Shown: positions 26,021-33,430 of the stretch, in pieces | Layout: every line of letters begins with the position of its first letter | Numbering within the stretch: position 1 is the first letter of the stretch | NCBI RefSeq assembly: GCF_902712855.1 | Contig: NZ_LR743507.1 | Coordinates: 3,210,001-3,274,000, forward strand | DNA from: Variovorax paradoxus | GTDB lineage: Bacteria > Pseudomonadota > Gammaproteobacteria > Burkholderiales > Burkholderiaceae_C | DNA: 64,000 nt | Direction of reading: 5' to 3' | Position numbers and translations under genes: made by a program | The notes under the pieces: model-generated | What the model saw: only the letters and a program-made list of their open reading frames with translations | Database searches by the model: none | Told to the model about the DNA's origin: nothing

Positions 26021-28185
26021 GTGGATTCCTTCGCTTTGACGGGACGCAGCCGCGAGGCGGCCGCACGGTAGTAATGGCTGAACATGTCTCGGAAGCCGGT
26101 GCCGCTGATGCTGATGATGTGGCCGAGCACGCGGTGGATCGGCACGCGCGGATGGTTGCCCCAGCGCGCCGCCCAGATGTCGGCGCGCGCGGTCGTGCAT
26201 TGCACCAGTGCGCGCTCCTGCGCGAAGCTCATCGGCGCGAAGCGCAGGCCCATGCGCTTGCCGCTGCTGAAGCGCACGGTGGAGGCGAAGCGCGATTCCT
26301 GGTCGTTGCGGTACAGGGCCACCTCGACCGGCGTCTCGAGGTCGAGCTTCATGTCCTGTGGCAGTTCCACGCCCAGGCCGCCGCTGGAGAAGTCGAAGGT
26401 GTTGCAGCGCAGCGAGCGGCCGTCGGCGAAATACAGCGTGGCCGGCAGGCTCAGTTCGACGCGGTGCGAGCCGCGCAGCTGGCGCGATTCGTTGGCCGCC
26501 GCCACGCAGGCGCCCAGGATCATCAGGTTGTAGATGGTCCAGGCCAGGTTCAGCCAGACGGTCGCGATGTTCTGCGGGTCGACCCAGGTCAGGCGCCACA
26601 CGCCCAGGCACACGCCCAGGAAATTGAGCGCCAGCAGCACCAAGCTTGCCTTGGCGATGGTGCTGTCGAAGTACTCCTGCTGGATCAGGCCGCCCTTGGC
26701 CGTCACGTTGAAGCTGCCGAGCTTGGGGTTGATGAGCGCCACCAGCGTCGGGCGGAAGATGTACCAGGCCAGCACCGCCTCGTAGACCTCGTTCCACAGC
26801 AGGTACCTGAAGCGGCCCTGGATGCGGCTGTTGGTCAGGTTGGCGTGCAGGATGTGCGGCAGCGCGAACGCGAAGATCATCGACGCCGACGCGTGGATCA
26901 CGCTCGCGCCGAAATACAGGTAGGCCAGCGGCGCCGTCAGGTAGATGAGTCGCGGCAACCCATACAGGAAGTGAAGCATCGCGTTCACGTAGCACAGGCG
27001 CTGGGCCCAGTGCAGCCCGCGCCCGAACAGCGGGTTGTCGATGCGGAAGATCTGCGCCATGCCGCGCGCCCAGCGAATCCGCTGGCCCACGTGGCCGGAG
27101 AGACTTTCGGTGGCCAGGCCGGCGGCCTGCGGCAGCGCCAGGTAGGCGGTGCTGTAGCCGAGGCGGTGCATCTTGAGTGCGGTGTGGGCGTCCTCGGTCA
27201 CGGTTTCGACCGCGATGCCGCCCACTTCTTCCACGATGGTCCGGCGCAGCACCGCGCAGGAGCCGCAGAAGAATGTGGCGTTCCAGAGGTCGTTGCCGTC
27301 CTGGATCAGCCCGTAAAACAGTTCGCCTTCGTTGGGCACCGTGCCGAAGGTGTCGAGGTTGCGCTCGAACGGGTCGGCCGAGAAGAAATAGTGAGGCAGC
27401 TGGACCATGCCCAGCTTGGGGTCGCGCCCGAACCAGCCCATGGCGATCTGCATGAACGAGCGCGTCGGGATGTGGTCGCAATCGAAGATCGCGACGAATT
27501 CGCCGGTGGTGTTCTTGAGCGCCGCGTTGATGTTGCCGGCCTTGGCGTGGCGGTTGTTGTCGCGGGTGACGTGCGTCACGCCGACCTCTTCGCAGAACAC
27601 GCGGAACTCTTCGCGGCGGCCGTCGTCGAGCACGAAGATCTTGATCTTGTCGCGCGGCCAGTCGATCGACTGCGCGGCCAGCACGGTGGAGCGCACCACC
27701 GACAGCGCTTCGTTGTAGGTCGGGATGAACAGGTCGATGGTCGGCCACTCGGCCGGGTCTTCCGGCAGCGGCACCGGCTTGCGCTCCAGCGGCCAGGCGG
27801 TCTGGATATAGCCCAGCAGCAGCACCACGAAGGCATACAGCTCGGCCATCAGCAGGCCGATGCCCAGCACCAGGTCGACCGGGTTGTCCATGAACATGGT
27901 CTCGGTCACACGCCAGTACGTATAGCGCGACGACACGACGACCGACAGGAAGATCAGCACCAGGCTGGCGAAGCGCCCGCGAAAGCGGTTGGTGACCAGC
28001 GCGGCCAGGAAGATGCCCACCGACAGCACGATCTGCTGCTCGAAGGTCATGGGCGCGATGATCAGCGCGGGCAGCATCGTGAGCGCCACGACCCAGCCCA
28101 GGATGCGCACCGGCAGCAGCCGCAGGATCGCCGGAGCGGGTTTGGGTGCGGGCTGCTGCAACGGGGCGGACTGGGCGCTTTTCAT
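26017..28185 (-). CDS. bcsA: Cellulose synthase catalytic subunit BcsA (UDP-forming)
   Basis: Inner-membrane GT2 synthase that polymerises glucose from UDP-glucose. The 722 residues have multiple membrane helices around a cytosolic GT domain with all motifs: VLDDGRREEF near 187, FDCDHIP near 235, TVTEDAHTA near 328 and QRIRWARG near 366. A C-terminal PilZ domain (about 565-670) has RGSHR and DFSSGGLG, the c-di-GMP-binding RxxxR and D/N-x-S-x-x-G. So activity should depend on c-di-GMP, which fits the GGDEF genes on both sides. Start ATG 28185 overlaps the bcsQ stop (ATGA). Confidence 0.97.
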   Translation of the reverse strand: MKSAQSAPLQQPAPKPAPAILRLLPVRILGWVVALTMLPALIIAPMTFEQQIVLSVGIFLAALVTNRFRGRFASLVLIFLSVVVSSRYTYWRVTETMFMDNPVDLVLGIGLLMAELYAFVVLLLGYIQTAWPLERKPVPLPEDPAEWPTIDLFIPTYNEALSVVRSTVLAAQSIDWPRDKIKIFVLDDGRREEFRVFCEEVGVTHVTRDNNRHAKAGNINAALKNTTGEFVAIFDCDHIPTRSFMQIAMGWFGRDPKLGMVQLPHYFFSADPFERNLDTFGTVPNEGELFYGLIQDGNDLWNATFFCGSCAVLRRTIVEEVGGIAVETVTEDAHTALKMHRLGYSTAYLALPQAAGLATESLSGHVGQRIRWARGMAQIFRIDNPLFGRGLHWAQRLCYVNAMLHFLYGLPRLIYLTAPLAYLYFGASVIHASASMIFAFALPHILHANLTNSRIQGRFRYLLWNEVYEAVLAWYIFRPTLVALINPKLGSFNVTAKGGLIQQEYFDSTIAKASLVLLALNFLGVCLGVWRLTWVDPQNIATVWLNLAWTIYNLMILGACVAAANESRQLRGSHRVELSLPATLYFADGRSLRCNTFDFSSGGLGVELPQDMKLDLETPVEVALYRNDQESRFASTVRFSSGKRMGLRFAPMSFAQERALVQCTTARADIWAARWGNHPRVPIHRVLGHIISISGTGFRDMFSHYYRAAASRLRPVKAKEST

Positions 28186-28994
28186 CGGTTCGGTTCCATG
28201 GTCCGCAGGGAGGGGAAGGTGGCCGCCTGGCGGGCGGCGTCGATGCGTTCGAGCAGGCGTTCGGAGCAGGACGCGACGTCCTGCGTGGCCTGGCTCATCG
28301 GTGCGTAGCGGTGCACCGGCACGGCCGAGGCGAGCGCCTCGGGCACCGACTGGTCCAGGTGCAGCACGCCGAGCAGTTCGGGGCGCAGCTTCTGGCGCAG
28401 CATCTCGAAGACGTCGTGGTTGAGCCGCTTGCCCGGATCGACCTGGTTCACCACGTAGCCGGTGCCGAGGTAGTCGGGGCGCACGCGGGCGTACTTGTCG
28501 AGCATGCGCTCGACGATCGGCAGCGTGGCGAAGGAGCCGGCATCGGCCAGCACCGTGACCACGCTGAAATTGGCGGCGCGCAGCGCCTGCTGCAGGTAGA
28601 CGGTGGGGCCGGGCGGTGTGTCGAGCACCACCAGCGTGCCGTCCGGCAGCCCGAAGCGCGCCAGCGTCTCGGCCAGCCAGCCGGGGTGGCGGGCCAGCTG
28701 CTGCTCGAACACGATCTGGCGCTCGTCGTCGACGTCGCCGAAGGGCAGCAGCATCACGCCGCCGTGCGCCTGGCGGATCGCGCGCGCCCACGGCATCAGC
28801 CCGGTCGCGGCCTCGACCAGGCCGCTGTCGCAGGCCTGCGGCTCGTTGGCGATGTGAAAGCGCAGCGCATTCTGCGGATCGAGGTCGATCGCCAGCACCT
28901 GCCGGCCGCGCTGGGCCAGCGCGGTGCAGAGATTGGCGGCGATCGTTGTCTTGCCTACACCGCCCTTGGCGGAAATGACGGGGATGACGACCAT
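28182..28994 (-). CDS. bcsQ: Cellulose biosynthesis ParA/MinD-like ATPase BcsQ
   Basis: A 270-residue SIMIBI-class ATPase with a deviant Walker A (AKGGVGKTT, residues 9-17), switch DLDPQNAL near 41 and VVLDTPPGPT near 119. BcsQ is required for cellulose production and pole localisation of the machinery in other bacteria. ATG 28994 begins right at MVVIPVISAKGG, and longer in-frame sequence upstream overlaps bcsP in another frame and looks unreal. The stop overlaps the bcsA start, so the two are coupled. Confidence 0.93.
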   Translation of the reverse strand: MVVIPVISAKGGVGKTTIAANLCTALAQRGRQVLAIDLDPQNALRFHIANEPQACDSGLVEAATGLMPWARAIRQAHGGVMLLPFGDVDDERQIVFEQQLARHPGWLAETLARFGLPDGTLVVLDTPPGPTVYLQQALRAANFSVVTVLADAGSFATLPIVERMLDKYARVRPDYLGTGYVVNQVDPGKRLNHDVFEMLRQKLRPELLGVLHLDQSVPEALASAVPVHRYAPMSQATQDVASCSERLLERIDAARQAATFPSLRTMEPNR

Positions 28995-28996
28995 CG

Positions 28997-29530
28997 TCAC
29001 GTCGGCCTTCGCCAGCGCGACATCGGCCCCGGTGCCGCGGCCGGCTTGTGCGGCGAAGCCAGGCGCTCGAACAACTGCTCGAGCGGGGTCGGCGGGACGG
29101 CGGCGCTGTCGGAGGACGCCGGTGCACCGAGGGGCACCGCCGGCGCGAGCACCGGTGCGGGGGGCGGTGCGAATACGGGCGCCGGCGCGAACGCGGCGGG
29201 GGCCGGAGCACGCAACACCGGGTCGATGCGCGCTTGCGGCGCGGCAGCGGGCGTGAAGAACGGCGCAGGAGCCGGAGCCGGTGCCGGAGCGTAAACAGGC
29301 GCGGGCGGCGGGGCAGGCGCAAAGACGGGGGCCGGCGCGGGCGCAGGCGGCGGCGCCTGCACCGGGGCCACCGGCGGATGAGCGATCTTTTCGCCCGACA
29401 GCAGCGGCCACACGCGCGGCACCTCGGCATCGGCCTCGGGCGGTGCGAATTCCCTGTAGCCATGGGCGTCGCCGCCGAACTTGCCGAACAGGCCGGCGAT
29501 GTCCTCGGGCGTGTGTTCGTCGGCACTCAT
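28997..29530 (-). CDS. bcsP: Pro-rich cellulose accessory protein, BcsP/BcsR-like
   Basis: A 177-residue protein with a short conserved N-terminal motif (EDIAGLFGKFGGDAHGYREF, about 9-28, and VPRVWPLLSGE near 38) that resembles BcsR/BcsP-type accessory proteins, followed by a long PAPAPAP-rich tail (about 55-160) with FAPAP and YAPAP units. No signal peptide, so cytosolic; BcsR-type proteins support assembly of the synthase with BcsQ. Start ATG 29530 overlaps the bcsD stop (ATGA), and bcsQ begins 2 bases after its end. The family name is given from motif and position and is less certain than the neighbours. Confidence 0.72.
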   Translation of the reverse strand: MSADEHTPEDIAGLFGKFGGDAHGYREFAPPEADAEVPRVWPLLSGEKIAHPPVAPVQAPPPAPAPAPVFAPAPPPAPVYAPAPAPAPAPFFTPAAAPQARIDPVLRAPAPAAFAPAPVFAPPPAPVLAPAVPLGAPASSDSAAVPPTPLEQLFERLASPHKPAAAPGPMSRWRRPT

Positions 29531-30000
29531 GCGTCGACCCTCGCCAGCCGCAGGTCGATGCGCGGACCGGCTTGGACATCGGGTTGCAGTGCCTGCACGC
29601 GCAGCCTGGGCGGCATGCGCTGCGCGTCGAACCAGGCTTGGTAGACACCTTCGAAGAAGCCGATGCTCCAGTTCGTGGTTTCAGGCCCGAAGGCCACGGC
29701 GATCGGGCTGCAGGCGTGGGTGATGGCGACGCCGTCGGCGTCTTCGTTCAGAACGGTGAAGCCCCAGTCGATGCCGTCCCAGCGGGCATTGAACTGGTCC
29801 TGCAGGTCGCCGAGCGTCTGGCAGGGCGGGATCGGAAGGGCATGCGCGACACGCTGGCCGATGCGGAAGAACAGCTGCTTCAGGTCCTCAGGCGGCAATC
29901 CGGCACTCAACTCTGCAGCCATGCCGCGGTTGAATTCCAGCCATTGCGCACTGCAGGAATTTCTCTCGTAGTACTGAATAAACGTCGCGCCTGTGTCCAT
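29527..30000 (-). CDS. bcsD: Cellulose synthase subunit BcsD
   Basis: A 157-residue protein similar to AxCesD/BcsD, which forms an octameric periplasmic or near-membrane ring that bundles glucan chains in Komagataeibacter and raises cellulose crystallinity. Visible features are the N-terminal FIQYYERNSCSAQWLEF, a helical middle and the C-terminal WSIGFFEGVYQAWFDAQ near 125. Presence of bcsD and absence of bcsEFG mark a type I bcs operon. First gene of the operon, coupled to bcsP; the promoter should be in the 204 bases upstream. Confidence 0.88.
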   Translation of the reverse strand: MDTGATFIQYYERNSCSAQWLEFNRGMAAELSAGLPPEDLKQLFFRIGQRVAHALPIPPCQTLGDLQDQFNARWDGIDWGFTVLNEDADGVAITHACSPIAVAFGPETTNWSIGFFEGVYQAWFDAQRMPPRLRVQALQPDVQAGPRIDLRLARVDA

Positions 30001-30204
30001 GTCGAACGATTCTCTTGGATGGATTACCTATTGACAACAAATGTGAACTAAATGGCGCACTTTTGGATTACCGACTGTCTGAATTCGGGGACGGAACGAC
30101 CTTATTCCCGCGCTTTTTGTGACGAATTACACAACCGGATTCTCATCCGGATTACCCCTCCATACGGCGTCGATTTGCCGCCGGATTCGTTTTCTTGAAG
30201 CGAC
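30001..30204 (-). promoter_or_regulatory. Upstream region of the bcs operon with three GGATTACC sites
   Basis: A 204-base, relatively AT-rich gap precedes bcsD. GGATTACC occurs three times in the same orientation at 30021-30028, 30065-30072 and 30149-30156, with start-to-start distances of 44 and 84 bases, close to whole helical turns. The last copy overlaps a palindrome CCGGAT-TCTC-ATCCGG (30135-30150). A possible -35 is TTGTCA on the minus strand around 30030-30035, but the -10 is unclear. These look like operator sites for a regulator; none is identified. Confidence 0.5.
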
Positions 30205-32292
30205 TCAGTCTTCGGTGAGGTCCGGCGCAGCGGCCACGCCGGATGTCGGCGAGGTGCTGCCCGGACGCACGACCGACGGCGCCCGGGGCTCCCTCGGCGC
30301 AAGGCCGGCGCGTACCGTGCCGCGGCCTGCCGCCTTGGCGGCATAGCAGGCCGCGTCGGCGGCCGAGATCCAGTCGTCGACCGTGCCGATCTCGGGCGTC
30401 AGGCTGGCTACGCCGATGCTGGCGCCGACATGCAGGCTGCCGGACAGCCATGGCAGCGCGATGGCCGAGATCGACGCCACGATGTCCTCGGCCACGCGCA
30501 CGGCCGCCTCGTGCGAGCACTGCTCGAGCAGCAGCGCGAATTCGTCGCCGCCGATGCGCGCGGCGAGGTCGCCCGACCGCACCCGCGACATGATGGCCGC
30601 CGCTGCGGCGCGCAGCATCGCGTCGCCCGAGAGATGGCCGCCGGTGTCGTTCACTTCCTTGAAGTGATCCAGGTCGATGAACACCATGGCCGCCGGCAGC
30701 GACGCCGGCCGGGCGTCGATCAGACGCTGCGCCTGCTGGTCAAAGCGCAGGCGATTGGCCAGTCCGGTCAGGCCGTCGTGCGCTGCCGACCATTCGAGCG
30801 CCTTGCGCGCGTTGCGCTGTTCCTCGATGTTGAGAATCGTCCAGATCGAGCCGAAATCGGTGTGCTCCGGATCGACCGGCCGGCTGCGCAGCCGGGCCCA
30901 GAACCGGCTGCCGTCGCCACGCTGCATGCGGGCTTCGCCGACGTACGAGTTGCTGCGGGCAAAGGCCTCCTTCTCGAGCGCGGCCAGCGCCGGCTGGTCG
31001 TCTTCGGGGGGCACGACGATCAGGTCGACCGGCTGGCCCAGCAGCTCCTTGTCCTCGTAGGAGAGCAGGCGGCACAGCTCGTCGCTCACCAGCTCGAAGC
31101 GGCCGTTGCGGATGAAGGCGATGCCGATCGGCGCGGCGCGCATCACCGAGCGCAGCTTGCTGATGATCTCGCTGTTCAGCCGCTCGAGTTCGGCGCGCTG
31201 GATGCCCACGTCGCGCAGCACCTTGCCGAGGTGGCCGATCTCGCCGTCGGCCTTGGGCCAGCCGTCCTCCGGGCGCATGGCACCGTCGAACATGTGGTGC
31301 GCGCGGCGCTCCAGCAGCATCAGCGGCTGCAGCAGCCACCACAGGGTGAGGAACATGCCGGCAGACACCAGCGCGACCAGGCTCGCGGCCCAGGCCATCG
31401 CCTGTTCGCGGGCCGCCTTCACGGGGGCCAGCACCTCGGTCTCGGAGCGCGCGCGCCACACCAGCCAGTCGGGTCCGGGCACGCCGGCCACGCTGGTGAT
31501 CTCGCGTGGCTGCGCCAGGGGCAGCCCCAGAGGCTCGATCGGGCTGCCAGCGGCCTGCCACGACTTGAAAGCCTGCGCCAGCCGCGGCTCGTCCGTGATC
31601 GACTGCATCAGCCGCTTGCGATCGGGATGCGCCAGCACCCGGCCCTGGCTGTCCGTGACGACGACGAGCGCGCCCGCGTCGGTTTCCTGCGCATCGGCCA
31701 GGCCGTCGAGCAGGTCGCGGCTGGACAGGCGCAGCGTGCCGGCGACCAGTGCGAAGACGCCCCCGGCGTTGCGCGCCGGCTGCGCGAAGGCAATGATCGG
31801 GTCGCCGGTGAGCGAGCCGCGCAATGGTTCCGAGACCAGCGGCCGGCCCTCGGTCAACATCCGGCCGAAGTAGCCGCGCTCGCGGATGTTCAGCGAAGGG
31901 CGGTACACCCCGTTCTCGTCGACCATCACATGGACGTCGCCGTCCGGCGTGGCCACGTAGACATTGGCGAAGAAATTGCGCAGGACCGGCTTGGTGCGCA
32001 TGAATTCCTTCAGCTGCGCGTCGTCGTGCAGGGTCGGCTCGTCGAGGATCTCGGCCACCGACTGCAGCACGCGCTGCAACTGCACCACGTTGTGGCCCAG
32101 CAGGCTTGCGGTGCGCACCGCCTCGCTCATCTCGCGCTGGCGCTGGCCCTGCAGCAGGTCGTGCTCGGTGCGTCCCACGAGGATGGTGGTGATCACGCCG
32201 ATGCCGAGCACCAGCGCCATGATCCCTCCCATCGTGATGCGCGCCTTGAGCGAGCCCAGGGCGTTCTCGAGGCGTGCCAGCCGGTTGTTCAT
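30205..32292 (-). CDS. Membrane diguanylate cyclase (sensor-HAMP-PAS-GGDEF)
   Basis: A 695-residue predicted c-di-GMP synthase. Two membrane helices (about 20-40 and 300-325) enclose a Cache-like periplasmic sensor (NVYVATPDGDVHVMVDENG near 112), then a HAMP-like stretch, a PAS domain (about 385-500, LRSVMRAAPIGIAFIRNGR) and a GGDEF domain (about 515-665). The active site IGGDEF is intact and is preceded by the inhibitory site RSGD. The first base follows directly on the end of the upstream GAF-GGDEF gene. It reads toward the bcs operon on the same strand and so could feed c-di-GMP to BcsA. Confidence 0.92.
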   Translation of the reverse strand: MNNRLARLENALGSLKARITMGGIMALVLGIGVITTILVGRTEHDLLQGQRQREMSEAVRTASLLGHNVVQLQRVLQSVAEILDEPTLHDDAQLKEFMRTKPVLRNFFANVYVATPDGDVHVMVDENGVYRPSLNIRERGYFGRMLTEGRPLVSEPLRGSLTGDPIIAFAQPARNAGGVFALVAGTLRLSSRDLLDGLADAQETDAGALVVVTDSQGRVLAHPDRKRLMQSITDEPRLAQAFKSWQAAGSPIEPLGLPLAQPREITSVAGVPGPDWLVWRARSETEVLAPVKAAREQAMAWAASLVALVSAGMFLTLWWLLQPLMLLERRAHHMFDGAMRPEDGWPKADGEIGHLGKVLRDVGIQRAELERLNSEIISKLRSVMRAAPIGIAFIRNGRFELVSDELCRLLSYEDKELLGQPVDLIVVPPEDDQPALAALEKEAFARSNSYVGEARMQRGDGSRFWARLRSRPVDPEHTDFGSIWTILNIEEQRNARKALEWSAAHDGLTGLANRLRFDQQAQRLIDARPASLPAAMVFIDLDHFKEVNDTGGHLSGDAMLRAAAAAIMSRVRSGDLAARIGGDEFALLLEQCSHEAAVRVAEDIVASISAIALPWLSGSLHVGASIGVASLTPEIGTVDDWISAADAACYAAKAAGRGTVRAGLAPREPRAPSVVRPGSTSPTSGVAAAPDLTED

Positions 32293-33336
32293 TCAGGTGG
32301 ACGACGTTTCCCTGTCATTGGCGACGGCGCGGCGGCTGCGCTTGACGACATACATCGCATCGTCGGCAAGCCGCAGCGCCTCCTCGGCCGAAGTGGTGCG
32401 TGGATCGACCGCCACCACGCCCACGCTGGCGCCGCCGTATTCGAAGGCCGTGCGGTTGAGCCGCAGCTCCCCGATGGTGCTTTCGCCCAGGCGGTCGGCC
32501 AGGGCCCGTGCCGCGGTGCGCGGCGATTCGTCGAATGCCGGACCTGCGCCGACCACCACGAATTCGTCGCCGCCGAAGCGCGCCAGCATGTCGGCGGAGC
32601 GCAGTGATGCAGAGAGCCGACCGGCCATGGCCGACAGGAACTCGTCGCCGATGTCGTGGCCATGGGTGTCGTTGATCTTCTTGAAGCCGTCCATGTCGAT
32701 GAAGCCGACCAGCACGCTGCGGCCGTCGCGCTCGCCCTGGGCCAGCAGGCGGCGCAGGTTCTCGATGAGCGTGCGGCGGTTCGGCAGGCCGGTGAGCGCG
32801 TCGGTCGCGGCAACGGCGGCCAGCTCGGCGTGGGCCTTTTCGAGCTTCATGAAAAGCAGTTCGCGCTCGACCTGCTGGCCGATCAGCCGCGCGAACAGCT
32901 GGAGCACCGGCTCCGCATGAGGGGCAAGCGGCTGCTGCGTCGCACTGGCGGCACACAGGGTGCCGAACAGGCCGCTGCCCTCGGTCCTGACCGGGGTGCT
33001 CACATAAGTCTGGATGCCGAGCTGGCGGGCGGCATCGGAGTCGCCCCAGCAACCGGCCACGTCGGCGGTGTAGGTGCGGCCTTCTTCCATGGCGCGCTTG
33101 CACAGGGTGTCGGCCCACGGCACCGAGAGGCCCTCGGGAATGGTCAGCTGCCGCACGTTGCGGGCGAAGAGAATGTGCTGCTCCCCCTTGTCGAGGTCGA
33201 TGGTGGTGAGGTAGGTCGACTCCAGCCCGGTCACGGTCTCGAGCATTTCGAGCATCGGCCGTGCGAGGTCTTCGAGTGTCTTGGCGGAAGACACCGAGTC
33301 GGAAAGTTGTTCGATCAAAGATTCCATGACCGACAT
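32293..33336 (-). CDS. GAF-GGDEF diguanylate cyclase
   Basis: A cytosolic 347-residue protein with a GAF domain (about 20-165; LEDLARPMLEMLETVTGLES, WADTLCKRAMEEGRTYTADV) and a GGDEF domain (about 185-340). FGGDEF is intact and preceded by the I-site RSAD. The Cys-rich GAF (WADTLCKR, AGCWGD) resembles redox or small-ligand sensors of this type, but the ligand is unknown. Two starts are possible, ATG 33336 and ATG 33327, neither with a strong ribosome site. Its stop is immediately followed by the start of the second cyclase, so they form a two-gene unit. Confidence 0.9.
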   Translation of the reverse strand: MSVMESLIEQLSDSVSSAKTLEDLARPMLEMLETVTGLESTYLTTIDLDKGEQHILFARNVRQLTIPEGLSVPWADTLCKRAMEEGRTYTADVAGCWGDSDAARQLGIQTYVSTPVRTEGSGLFGTLCAASATQQPLAPHAEPVLQLFARLIGQQVERELLFMKLEKAHAELAAVAATDALTGLPNRRTLIENLRRLLAQGERDGRSVLVGFIDMDGFKKINDTHGHDIGDEFLSAMAGRLSASLRSADMLARFGGDEFVVVGAGPAFDESPRTAARALADRLGESTIGELRLNRTAFEYGGASVGVVAVDPRTTSAEEALRLADDAMYVVKRSRRAVANDRETSST

Positions 33337-33430
33337 TTTGACGGTGATGGACCGTTCGCACCGGCTTTCGCTTCGCCGGAGTCCGCATGACCTGTTGTGC
33401 TGCTCGGGAATCTGCGGGTTGACCGGACGG

